Of a stretch of DNA of 64,000 nt, positions 36,293 to 45,120 are shown piece by piece. The notes under the pieces are model-generated. The model did not search any database. It had not been told where the DNA came from and was given only the letters and a program-made list of their open reading frames with translations. Origin of the DNA: an uncultured Ignavibacteriota bacterium (lineage in GTDB: Bacteria; Bacteroidota; Ignavibacteria; UBA10030; UBA8401). The stretch covers positions 1-64,000 of the forward strand of contig CAIOTF010000016.1 of the NCBI GenBank assembly GCA_903861125.1, given 5' to 3'. The position numbers and the translations under genes are program-made. How positions within the stretch are numbered: the first letter of the stretch is position 1; every line of letters starts with the position of its first letter.

Positions 36293-37567
36293 TTATTTCA
36301 TCAACAATAATTTCCGTATCTGTGTTTTGTTGTCCGATGTAAGCTTGGCAAAGTATATTCCGCTGGATAATATTGCACCGTCGAACTGCGCGGTATATGT
36401 TCCCGCATCTTTTACTTCGTTCACTAATGTTGCTACTTCTCTGCCGATTGCATCATACACTTTTAACGATGTAAAGCCGTTTGCTGTGAGCTGATAGACG
36501 ATTGCTGTTGCGGGATTAAACGGATTAGGATAATTCTGTTCCAGTCCGAATTCTTTCGGCGCACTTGCTACGTTCACTTCAACGGTTTGCGAATATTCAA
36601 ACTTGCCGTCGCGGTCGATTTGTTTTAAGCGGTACGATGTTTTACCCGATGCGGAGTTGTCTACAAATGAATATGATTTCGGCGCGTTGGTGGTGCCGTT
36701 TCCTTCCACGAAGCCGATCTTGCTCCAATCGTCATCCCGAGCAAAGACGAGGGATGACATTTTTCTTTCTACTTCAAATCCATAGTTATTTGTTTCGTTT
36801 GCCGTGTGCCAAGCCAGTTCAACCCCTTTTCCTTTCGCGATTGCGTTGAATGAGGTGAGTTCGACGGGGAGGGTTTGGTCAAAATTACCGGGAGCGTTTG
36901 GGGTAACGCCTGTTGTTAAATTTAACCCCAGCCAATGATTACTAAAAGTAATTGCACCTTGCGACGTTGTATTTGCAAATAAATTGCTTGGTACTCCAAG
37001 TGATATATTCCCACTGTCCCAATCTTCTTCTGCATACGAACAAAGATAAATTTTTGCAGGAGAACCCAGATCACTTCGTAAAATACTTAATTCCCAAGTT
37101 CCAATGTTAGGATCACTAGCTTTCTTCCAATTAGATGTTGTTAAAGTTGTGTTGTTCCAACCGCTTGAATATATTCTTTTATATTCGCTATTGTCTGCCG
37201 TCTTAAAAGCATAATGATAATTTGCTGTGAATGGTAGTGTTGGTGCCCATCTCCAACTTTCTCCGGTAGTCGTACCGGTTCCTGATGTAGGAGTTAACTG
37301 AGGGTCTGTATCAATATAGATATGAATAATTCTACCGCCATCTGTCAATAATCCGTTAGGTGTTTGACCTCGATACCCAATATATAATTTGGTAGCATCC
37401 CAGGTTACATAAAAACTTTGCCACAATTCAGAATTGCCACCGCTTGTTGTAGCAAATGCTTCAGTGCTTGGAGTAAAATCTATTGAACCATCGATGTTAA
37501 TTGTATGGTTAGATTGCGAACGAAGGGACAAAGGAAATAATAATAAAAATAGTAACGTTTTTTTCAT
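36293..37567 (-). CDS. T9SS-secreted protein with CBM9/DOMON-like domain
   Basis: 424 aa. Signal peptide at residues 1-17 (KKTLLFLLLFPLSLRS) and a good GGAGG seven bases before the ATG. Residues about 20-230 begin 'INIDGSIDFTPSTEAF' and contain 'SFYVTWDATKLYIGYRG' and 'IHIYIDTDP', the strand pattern of CBM9-like domains that bind sugars or cellobiose ends; the amylase has a similar domain. The linker and sorting domain follow ('NNYGFEVER', 'LEQNYPNPFNPATAIVYQL', 'VYDAIGREVATLVNEV', 'SGIYFAKL'). No catalytic domain is seen, so a carbohydrate-binding surface protein is the best guess. It carries an in-frame palindrome at 36731-36758. Confidence 0.87.
   Translation of the reverse strand: MKKTLLFLLLFPLSLRSQSNHTINIDGSIDFTPSTEAFATTSGGNSELWQSFYVTWDATKLYIGYRGQTPNGLLTDGGRIIHIYIDTDPQLTPTSGTGTTTGESWRWAPTLPFTANYHYAFKTADNSEYKRIYSSGWNNTTLTTSNWKKASDPNIGTWELSILRSDLGSPAKIYLCSYAEEDWDSGNISLGVPSNLFANTTSQGAITFSNHWLGLNLTTGVTPNAPGNFDQTLPVELTSFNAIAKGKGVELAWHTANETNNYGFEVERKMSSLVFARDDDWSKIGFVEGNGTTNAPKSYSFVDNSASGKTSYRLKQIDRDGKFEYSQTVEVNVASAPKEFGLEQNYPNPFNPATAIVYQLTANGFTSLKVYDAIGREVATLVNEVKDAGTYTAQFDGAILSSGIYFAKLTSDNKTQIRKLLLMK
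36549..36730. repeat. 182-bp near-identical block shared by two T9SS genes (copy 2)
   Basis: Partner of 34300-34481, 2249 bp away. Confidence 0.9.
36731..36758 (-). repeat. In-frame palindromic element in T9SS linker
   Basis: GTCATCCC and GGGATGAC are perfect 8-nt inverted arms around a 12-nt centre. It encodes the residues SSLVFARDD between 'EVERKM' and 'DWSKIGF'. Confidence 0.75.
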
Positions 37568-37797
37568 GCACGCCTCCTAAATTAATTCATTATGGTTTTA
37601 TTGTTATACATAGTTAACGTTAAATATCATTCCACGCTGCTCAAAAAAACTGGCCGGGGGTGAGCCGCGGCTGTAAATCGTTTCTTCTAACAGCAGAACT
37701 GTTAGTGTTGGTAAACAACAATGAGAACGAAATAGCATGGCGTTTTTATGCAATGACTGTCCCTTTTTTTCGGAAATAATGTGTTTGTTGGCACTCA

Positions 37798-40700
37798 TTA
37801 TTTTATCAGCGTCATTCTTTTTGTTGCACTGAAATCACCGCACCTCATCGTATAAAAATAGATGCCGCTGGTCAGGTGCGACGCGTCGAACTGCACATTC
37901 TTCACTCCCGCATCCTGCATGCCGTTGACCACTGTTGCCACTTCCCTGCCGATCATGTCGTACACTTTCAGCGTAACATGGCCCGGTGCGGCCAGCGAAT
38001 ATCGAATGGTGGTCATTGGATTGAATGGATTAGGATAGCAGTGATCCAATGAGGTGCACTCCGGCAGCACCGGCTCTTCGTTTTTTGCACCGGTAAGTGT
38101 CGACGTGATCTCAAAATGATGCGTGCCGGCAATGGTAAAATTATAGACGGAAGTATTCTTCATGGAGACCGTTTGTCCGGCCGTCAGATCATACAAGTCC
38201 AAACTTCTGCCGGATGAAAGTGCGGCGGCATTCCAACTGAGCGTAACCGCTCCGCCCGAAGATGTGTTCACGGTAAAGCGCCACGATCCGCCTGTTTTCA
38301 CAAAATCATACGCAACCCGCTCGCCGAACGGAAGCTGCCATTCGGGATGATTGAAATATGTTTCAATATAATTTGCCGCAGGTCCTCGCGGCGGTTTCGG
38401 CGCATCAAACTGGTCGTAGCTGTTGCTTGCATTTGCCTTCACGCCGAACCGAAGAAGATCATCCGTTAGTCCGTTGAACCTTGCTGTGATCTGCACTGCA
38501 AAATCGTTCGGATTGGAAACCAGCGGTGCTGTTGGTGCCGCATACGCAGCAGACGGTACAGCCGGCTTAAACACAACCGAAACTCCCGATTGCAGAACGC
38601 CAATCCAATATCCGCCGAACAGTTTTACGGTGTCGGCACTTGTATAATTTCCCGACGAATACCCATAGAGCTGCGACGAAATCCATCCCCCCGACACTGC
38701 CCCCTGAAATGCCGCACGCGAACCTCCCTTTGTAAAAACCAATTCGTCGCGAAGTATGGGAATTACGAACGGATCGGAAATAAGATTGAATCCCTGAGCG
38801 AGCGGAAGGAGAACAGAATCTCCGCCGGCGTAGGGAGTGCCTTTTACATAATATTTTTTTCCGCTTTGAAGTCCGATCCAATATCCCGTCCCGTCGGAAA
38901 GTCCGTTTGAAATTGCGTAGCCGGACGCAGGCGCATAGCCGAATAGAAATCCGTTGCCGCCGCTCAGCTGCGATGATAATGAGGAATATCCACCTGCAAG
39001 CGGCGAACCAAAAAGATTCCATCCTTGCGCAAGAGTGACGGCAAGCGAATCGCCCACAATGGTGAAACGGTGCGCAGAATAGCCTGCGGCAGTGTTGCCG
39101 AGAACATCGGTCAGCTGCGCGCGAATCTTCCCTTGCGTATTGTAATAGTATGAAGGGACCGTCCAGGCATACGTTGTCGTACTGCCGTGGATAGCACCGA
39201 TCCTCGAATACGTTGAACCGTTATCGGCGGAGAATGAAAGAATAACCGAGTCGGTGGCGGCCGCGCCGGTGCGGCTGAATGAGATTGTTTGCGCCGAACC
39301 CGACCGGAAAATTTCGCCGCCATTCGGAGATACGAGCGTAACGGTTGCATTAAGCGTATCGACCAGAACGAGCGCGAACTTTCGAACACCGGGAGAGGAA
39401 CCCGAATTATACGTATAGGTGAAATTTACCATCGTTAGATTGATCATGGTACCGGCATTCTCTGAACTGTCGATCAGAAAAACTCCGAGATTGGAAGGGA
39501 TACGTCCATCCGGTGCCGCAGTAAGCGTTACGGTGCTGCCGGCAACATTTGTTGTGACCTGAAATCCCCAGGAGACATTCGCACCGGTTGATGAAAAATT
39601 TGCCCTGATATCATTGGTATAATCCGGTCCGAGGAATGAAGAAAATTCGGGATGCGGGAAAAAGAGCCTTACATAATTTCCAGGAATAACGGGAGGTTTC
39701 GGCGTATCAAAATCCGGATCGTACCCATTCGTGGCGGCTGCTGCCGTGCCGAGCAGATTGTTATTGTCGCTTACGGAACTGACCGATGCGGCAAGATTCA
39801 GCAGAAATGCGGTCGGCACCGGTGTCATGGACGAATCGGCCGCAACGGTTGCCGGAGCTACTGCCGCCGGAAGCGAACTGAAATGATAAGCACGCTCGCC
39901 GGTCACCGTAAGAGAAAGATCTCCCTGCGTATTGCTGCCGGGTGCCACGCGGTACGGCTTATCCTGCGATGCGCCGGAGATCCAGAGAAGCAGCCGTACC
40001 GGATTGGTTGATGCGTATGCGGATGACCCTGTTGCACCCTGAAGTGCGCTGAGCGGGATCTTCACTTTCATATTCGAGCCGTTCGATCCGTCGCCATACT
40101 GGCCGAATCCGCTTGCCGATGCCGAATTCCATGAGCCGTTCTGATTCTGAAAAAACGTTGCGCTTCCTGTTCCGATCACCTGCACAATGTAATCCGGAAG
40201 ATGTCCGCCAAGGGGAAAGCGCAGTCCGGAAAACGGAACCGTTGTTCCCGCACTTCCGGCAGGATCGGTGTCGATTGCAATATTGAAACGGTCAATAGTA
40301 CTGTTGCACGTACCGGAAAAGGCGACATATAGATACTGCGCATCCCACGTAACAAAAAAATCAGTCCCGCCGACTGTTGCAAGTTTTTCATTTGCACGGA
40401 ATCCGTTGGTAAGCGGAGTGCCGGAAGTTAATGCGGGTGTGTTGTACGTTGTGGCGCCATTATTCGTGACTGTATAACTATAGTTTGAATTATTGTTATT
40501 CCCGAACTCCAACGTATAATAGTCGATTGTGGAGGCAAAAGGTGACGCAAGCGTTGTTGTAAAAGTATAGAACGATATCGTTGCACCGGGGGATTGCGGA
40601 GGAATAATGGCTTTGCCGGTATTCCCCGTGAATGATGTTATCTCGACAAAAGTTGATGTTGAAAAATTATCGGCGGACCACCGGACAAAAAGATGTTCGC

Positions 40701-41199
40701 CGGCGTTCTTCGTTCCGCTGAGTGCTACCGACACCGTATCGTTTTGCGCGCTGTTCGGTGCAGAGGGTGAGAATGAAACATTAGTGATCGCAGCAGGGTT
40801 GAACGATGTTTCGAGCACGGAGAAATCTTTATCTCCCGATGTGTTCCCCTTCTGCACAATAAACGTATAATAGAGTGCGTCGGTAACAGGCAGTGAGATA
40901 TCAAGTGCACCATTTAGCGCCGCCCCTCCTGCGTATCTTGAATTTTTTGTAAACAACGATGCAGAATTGGTTGCCCATTTCGTTGAATAGTTTGCTGTTC
41001 CAAGATGCCAGAGAAATTTACCAGTCTGCGTACCAACTGCCTGGTACCGGTAAGTAAAAACAGCTCCGCGGTCTTGAACAGCAGTTCCGCCGGAGACGAA
41101 TGTACCGTTGTTAAGGTTGTGAGTGATGGCGCCGATATCCTGTGCGTAAGAAAATGCAGTGAACAAAAGCAGTGAGGAAAAAACCGTAGTAAGTTTCAT
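37798..41199 (-). CDS. Large T9SS-secreted multidomain protein
   Basis: 1133 aa from the ATG at 41199, which gives the signal peptide MKLTTVFSSLLLFTAFSYAQ; the frame stays open 64 codons further upstream but that part has no signal peptide. Residues about 20-480 contain beta-sandwich segments including a DOMON/CBM9-like part ('GTDFFVTWDAQYLYVAFSGT', 'IDTDPAGS'). Later parts include an Ig-like segment ('VTLVSPNGGEIFRSGSAQTISF'), two 'GWNLFGSPL / QGFNLISDPF ... YWIG' units and a repeated dockerin-like strand pattern ('FDAPKPPRGPAANYIETYFNHPEW'). The end ('CYPNPFNPMTTIRYSL', 'VYDMIGREVATVVNG', 'SGIYFYTMR') is a T9SS sorting domain. No active site was recognised. A 12-nt-arm palindrome lies upstream at 41416-41445. 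Confidence 0.87.
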   Translation of the reverse strand: MKLTTVFSSLLLFTAFSYAQDIGAITHNLNNGTFVSGGTAVQDRGAVFTYRYQAVGTQTGKFLWHLGTANYSTKWATNSASLFTKNSRYAGGAALNGALDISLPVTDALYYTFIVQKGNTSGDKDFSVLETSFNPAAITNVSFSPSAPNSAQNDTVSVALSGTKNAGEHLFVRWSADNFSTSTFVEITSFTGNTGKAIIPPQSPGATISFYTFTTTLASPFASTIDYYTLEFGNNNNSNYSYTVTNNGATTYNTPALTSGTPLTNGFRANEKLATVGGTDFFVTWDAQYLYVAFSGTCNSTIDRFNIAIDTDPAGSAGTTVPFSGLRFPLGGHLPDYIVQVIGTGSATFFQNQNGSWNSASASGFGQYGDGSNGSNMKVKIPLSALQGATGSSAYASTNPVRLLLWISGASQDKPYRVAPGSNTQGDLSLTVTGERAYHFSSLPAAVAPATVAADSSMTPVPTAFLLNLAASVSSVSDNNNLLGTAAAATNGYDPDFDTPKPPVIPGNYVRLFFPHPEFSSFLGPDYTNDIRANFSSTGANVSWGFQVTTNVAGSTVTLTAAPDGRIPSNLGVFLIDSSENAGTMINLTMVNFTYTYNSGSSPGVRKFALVLVDTLNATVTLVSPNGGEIFRSGSAQTISFSRTGAAATDSVILSFSADNGSTYSRIGAIHGSTTTYAWTVPSYYYNTQGKIRAQLTDVLGNTAAGYSAHRFTIVGDSLAVTLAQGWNLFGSPLAGGYSSLSSQLSGGNGFLFGYAPASGYAISNGLSDGTGYWIGLQSGKKYYVKGTPYAGGDSVLLPLAQGFNLISDPFVIPILRDELVFTKGGSRAAFQGAVSGGWISSQLYGYSSGNYTSADTVKLFGGYWIGVLQSGVSVVFKPAVPSAAYAAPTAPLVSNPNDFAVQITARFNGLTDDLLRFGVKANASNSYDQFDAPKPPRGPAANYIETYFNHPEWQLPFGERVAYDFVKTGGSWRFTVNTSSGGAVTLSWNAAALSSGRSLDLYDLTAGQTVSMKNTSVYNFTIAGTHHFEITSTLTGAKNEEPVLPECTSLDHCYPNPFNPMTTIRYSLAAPGHVTLKVYDMIGREVATVVNGMQDAGVKNVQFDASHLTSGIYFYTMRCGDFSATKRMTLIK
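37862..37993. repeat. T9SS sorting-domain DNA block similar to 34109-34240
   Basis: The DNA encoding 'VYDMxGREVAT.VNGMQDAGVKNVQFDASH' is nearly the same as in the 34044-35618 gene, differing at scattered positions. Boundaries are approximate. Confidence 0.75.
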
Positions 41200-42029
41200 C
41201 GGTATCAACTTTCCATGTTCAGTAAAATATTTTCGGATCAACATACACTGATTCCACCTTACCAATCCCATGCGCCGTATATTCACGGGTTGAGATGCAT
41301 CTGCAAAGCGGTTCTTCGAATAGCGTATCTTCCGGTATGATGTATGAACAAGAATTGGACCAAAAAGAAAAGGGCTTTTTATGCAAAACAAGGGGTTATT
41401 CTTTGCAGCGTATACACTTTTGTTTACTATTGTGTAAACAAAAGTATACAGTGGTAATTTGACAGAGTCCGTGGTTTACAATGCCCATTTGGCGTGATTT
41501 GGATGAAAAAATATATCTGTCATCATTTGACGGCCGGGCATACGCGGTTGAGAATTATATTTTTGAATTTCTCGGTGAGCATTGATGATTTCGATTAAAA
41601 TATTTTTTTACAAGCGTGTTTGACTCAAGCGATTGTCCACTTTGGATCATGTAATAAAAATATCGTTCAACATACGGTCAATTATGTACAGGGAACAAAA
41701 AAGCATTGCAATAAATCATACCCGTAGTCACGAAGTGGTCTTTTGGACAAGTGTCGGGGTATTTAACCATTAGGAAATAATTATTTCTGCAGTGCAGATG
41801 TTTATCGGAGTATCCTATCCTAATTGCGCCAATTAATTCTGTTCTTTTGTTTTTTCATTTCCTATCTTACTAAAGTTTCAATCACCACTGCGAACAAGAG
41901 CCGGTCAGTTCCCTCTCTTCTCCTGCTGTGCATCATGCAACTGCTGACAACACCGCTTCGCAGAAATATTTTCATCATCCCTAAATAATTTTTTCTTTTG
42001 TAACGACAATTATCTATTCCTTATCAGCC
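41200..42029. other. Intergenic region between divergent genes
   Basis: This spacer separates the divergent T9SS gene (-) and acyl-CoA synthetase gene (+). Its first 190 bp can be read as an N-terminal extension of the T9SS frame but carry no signal peptide. It holds the palindrome at 41416-41445. The rest is A/T-rich with no gene or repeat that could be supported. Confidence 0.55.
41416..41445. promoter_or_regulatory. Long palindrome GTTTAC-N6-GTAAAC (operator-like)
   Basis: 12-nt perfect arms (ACTTTTGTTTAC and its reverse complement) with a 6-nt spacer (TATTGT). Same core and spacing as 23688-23719. A further GTTTAC lies at 41474-41479. The site is about 217 bp upstream of the ATG of the 37798-41199 gene. 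Confidence 0.65.
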
Positions 42030-43721
42030 ATGATTACTCTTCAACAACGCACACTTCGGTTCCTGATCGACAACAGTGCTTCACGATATCCGGAACGTAC
42101 CGCCCTCTCCATGATAGGGGGCTTATCGTATACATATTCCGATCTTCATCAAAAGATCAAAACGATCTCCACAGCACTGCATGACCGCGGCATCATCACC
42201 GGAGACCGCGTGGCGATTCTTGGAGAGAACAGGCCGGAATGGGGAATCTCGTATTTTTCCATTACCACCATGGGAGCGGTTGCTGTTCCGATCCTGCCGG
42301 AATTTCATCACACCGAGATCCTTCACATACTCCGTCACTCGGAGAGCAAAGCACTTTTTGTTTCAAAAAAATATCTCCCGAAGATTGAAGAAAATCTTCC
42401 CGCAAATATTACAACAATTATTCTTCTGGATGACTTTACGCTAATCCCCGACGAAAAAAAATCGAACATCCTCTCGCAACTTATTCAGCAGGGAGAACAG
42501 GGATTTTCGATCTTGAAAGAAGCAGCGATGAAGTTCATTGGAAAAATTCCGAACGATGTAACGCCGGATCTTCTTGCCGCCATTGTCTATACCTCCGGCA
42601 CAACCGGTCACTCTAAAGGTGTGATGCTGACCCATAATAATATCGTCTCGGATGTGATCGGAACGACACATATCGTTGACCTTCAAGCGTCCGACAGACT
42701 TTTATCCATTCTTCCGCTTGCGCACACGTATGAATGTACGCTCGGACTTACCACGGCACTGGCCGTCGGCGCAACGATCTATTACCTGGACAAACTGCCG
42801 ACTGCCAATGCACTCCTCCCTGCCATGAAGGAAGTGAAACCGACCGTAATGCTTTCCGTTCCGCTGGTGATCGAAAAGATATTCAAAATGAGGATCCATC
42901 CGCAGCTGAACAGCAGTTTTATTAAACGGCGTATCCAGAAGATCCAATTCCTGAGAAAACGGATCAATAGAATTGCGGGGAAAAAGCTACTCACGTCGTT
43001 CGGCGGGAATCTGCGGTTATTCTGTATCGGCGGCGCACCGCTTGCACCCGATGTGGAGCAATTTCTGCGTGAAGCAAACTTCCCGTACGCCATGGGATAC
43101 GGTTTGACGGAAACAGCACCGCTGATAGCTGGAACGAATTCCGCACTGACAAAGTACCGTGCAACCGGAAAGTCGCTCCCCGAAACGGAGATCCGCATTG
43201 CAGAACCCGATCCGGAGAACGGAGAAGGCGAAATCATAGTAAAAGGACCGACGGTGATGAGAGGATATTATAAGGACGAGGAACGGACGCAGGCGGCGTT
43301 CACTGCAGACGGGTGGTTCAAAACCGGCGACCTTGGTGTGATCGATCCAGATGGATACATCTACATTAAAGGACGCTCTAAAAATATGATCCTTGGTTCC
43401 AACGGCAAGAATATTTATCCCGAAGAGATCGAATCGATCATCAACGAATTCGATCTTGTGCTGGAGTCACTCGTATATGAAAAAGATCACCAGATCACTG
43501 CACGAATCTATCTGGATTACGACAAAGTCGAGGAGATGCTGAAGGACGATGAATCTTCGGAATCGAAGACGCGCGAGGGGATTAAGGAATTGCTGAAAGA
43601 TCTGAAACAACAGATCAACGACAGACTTTCTTCGTATTCAAGGATCATGGAAATTTTCGAACAGACCGAACCGTTCGAGAAAACTCCGACGCAAAAGATC
43701 AAGCGTCATTTATATGCATAA
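42030..43721 (+). CDS. AMP-dependent long-chain acyl-CoA synthetase
   Basis: 563 aa, soluble or peripheral membrane. The ATP/AMP-binding P-loop 'YTSGTTGHSKGVMLTHNN' is at residues 187-204; 'GYGLTETAP' near 355 and 'YYKDEERTQAAFTADGWFKTGDLG' near 415-438 are the A5 and A7 motifs; 'GRSKNMILGSNGKNIYPEEIE' is A8, and the A10 lysine is in 'TPTQKIKRHLY' at the end. Known: it activates a fatty acid to acyl-AMP and then acyl-CoA. The size (about 560-600 aa) and motifs are of the FadD/FACL branch. It stands alone on the plus strand, ended by a strong hairpin shared with the convergent amidohydrolase gene. Confidence 0.92.
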   Translation: MITLQQRTLRFLIDNSASRYPERTALSMIGGLSYTYSDLHQKIKTISTALHDRGIITGDRVAILGENRPEWGISYFSITTMGAVAVPILPEFHHTEILHILRHSESKALFVSKKYLPKIEENLPANITTIILLDDFTLIPDEKKSNILSQLIQQGEQGFSILKEAAMKFIGKIPNDVTPDLLAAIVYTSGTTGHSKGVMLTHNNIVSDVIGTTHIVDLQASDRLLSILPLAHTYECTLGLTTALAVGATIYYLDKLPTANALLPAMKEVKPTVMLSVPLVIEKIFKMRIHPQLNSSFIKRRIQKIQFLRKRINRIAGKKLLTSFGGNLRLFCIGGAPLAPDVEQFLREANFPYAMGYGLTETAPLIAGTNSALTKYRATGKSLPETEIRIAEPDPENGEGEIIVKGPTVMRGYYKDEERTQAAFTADGWFKTGDLGVIDPDGYIYIKGRSKNMILGSNGKNIYPEEIESIINEFDLVLESLVYEKDHQITARIYLDYDKVEEMLKDDESSESKTREGIKELLKDLKQQINDRLSSYSRIMEIFEQTEPFEKTPTQKIKRHLYA

Positions 43722-43727
43722 TAGTTC

Positions 43728-43757
43728 ATCCCCGGAATCACGGTGGTTCCGGGGATG
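43728..43757. terminator. Hairpin between convergent genes
   Basis: Arms CATCCCCGGAA and TTCCGGGGATG (11 bp, perfect) around an 8-nt loop, in the 49 bp between the stops of the acyl-CoA synthetase (+) and the amidohydrolase (-). There is no T run, so it is a possible bidirectional terminator or 3' stabiliser. Confidence 0.6.
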
Positions 43758-43770
43758 ACTGTTCCAACAT

Positions 43771-45120
43771 CTACTTCAGTATACCCAACTGCTTATACTT
43801 CTCCTGATATTTTTTCCATAGTTCCGTGTGACGGCTGCGAAGATCGATCTTCCGCCCTTGTATAAATTCCATTTCCACGTTTGACATAATCTCCAGCGGA
43901 TCGCCCGTTGTTACGATGAGCGTTGCATCCTTCCCCACATCAAGCGAACCGACCACGGAATCGATACCGAGCAGTTTTGCGGCATACAGCGTTATCGATC
44001 GCAGTGCTTCTTCTTTCGGAAGTCCGTAGGAAGATGCGGTGGCTGCCTGGAAACCGATATTTCGTTCCGACATGGTAGAATTGCCGCCGCCGGAGATTGC
44101 GAACAAAACTCCCGCAGCGTATAATTTCAACGGCACCGTGAACGGATTGTCGTAATCCTCCCACCGTCTGTTCGGAAGATCGTGCACCGGTTCAACAATA
44201 ACGCCTACATTATTCTCTTTCAGCAGGCCGGCAACTTTCCATGAATCACGTCCGCCGTGAATAATAAGATCCACATTCTGCTCCTTCGCAAATTGCACTG
44301 CGGACTCAATCTGCGATACTTCATCAGCACCAGCGATCAGCGCCATCTTCCGTTCGAATAACGGAGCGAATGCTTCCCACCGTAGATCGGTCTGGTGTTT
44401 TTCACCGTCCGCTTTTTTTGCTTTCAGGTAAGCGCGTGCATCGTCAAACGCACTGCGCAGTTCTTTCATGCTGCTTTCGATCCCCTTCTTTTGCTCCTCC
44501 TCGGTTTGGCGGGAGTACGGGGAACGGTTTACACGAAGATTCGGCCAGTGAACGTAAAGACCAACCGGCGCTTTCAGCGTCATTTCCTCAAATGTCCAGC
44601 CATCCATCATCATTGCGGCAGTCTTCCCTGCAATGAGACTTCCGCCCGGCATAACGTGCGATACCGTTACACCATTAGCTCGTGTCGTGGGGAAAAGTTC
44701 ACTTTCCGGATTCACCGCAACTTCGGCGCGAACATTGGAATTGATCCGTCCGGTCTCGCTGATATCAACGGTGGATCGGACCGATTCTATTTCATTCAGC
44801 CCGATATTGGATGCCGCATTGATAAGTCCCGGGTAGATTTGTTTTCCGGTAACGTCGATCCGTTCTACGTTCTCTGGAAGTTCAAAACTAACTCCTACTG
44901 CTATGATCTTTCCCTTGTCGAACAGGATCATCCCTTTTTCGATAACGGCTCCACTCACTGTGTGAATTGTTCCGCCTATTAGGACGATCGGTCTCTCCTG
45001 TTTTTTTGCCGGCACAGGAGTTGATGCTATTGATAGCTGGAAACTAAACATCAATAAAAATATAATCATAACGCTGGAATACTTACGTCCGGAAAAATAT
45101 TTTACAAATTGTATTTTCAT
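43771..45120 (-). CDS. Exported amidohydrolase-family protein, metal site degenerate
   Basis: 449 aa. N-terminal signal or anchor at about residues 15-32 ('VMIIFLLMFSFQLSIAS'). It has the composite beta-sandwich of the family ('PIVLIGGTIHTVSGAVIEKGMILFDKGKIIAVG') and the C-terminal 'LLGIDSVVGSLDVGKDATLIVTTGDPLEI'. However, the canonical 'PGLID-A-H-x-H' is 'PGLINAASN', so both histidines of the first metal site are gone. 'IIHGGRDSWKVAGLLKENNVGV' and 'ISGGGNSTMS' correspond to later barrel strands. The ATG overlaps the stop of the preceding gene by four bases (ATGA), so the two are translationally coupled. A non-catalytic partner subunit of the 1015-aa protein is a reasonable inference. Confidence 0.82.
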   Translation of the reverse strand: MKIQFVKYFSGRKYSSVMIIFLLMFSFQLSIASTPVPAKKQERPIVLIGGTIHTVSGAVIEKGMILFDKGKIIAVGVSFELPENVERIDVTGKQIYPGLINAASNIGLNEIESVRSTVDISETGRINSNVRAEVAVNPESELFPTTRANGVTVSHVMPGGSLIAGKTAAMMMDGWTFEEMTLKAPVGLYVHWPNLRVNRSPYSRQTEEEQKKGIESSMKELRSAFDDARAYLKAKKADGEKHQTDLRWEAFAPLFERKMALIAGADEVSQIESAVQFAKEQNVDLIIHGGRDSWKVAGLLKENNVGVIVEPVHDLPNRRWEDYDNPFTVPLKLYAAGVLFAISGGGNSTMSERNIGFQAATASSYGLPKEEALRSITLYAAKLLGIDSVVGSLDVGKDATLIVTTGDPLEIMSNVEMEFIQGRKIDLRSRHTELWKKYQEKYKQLGILK

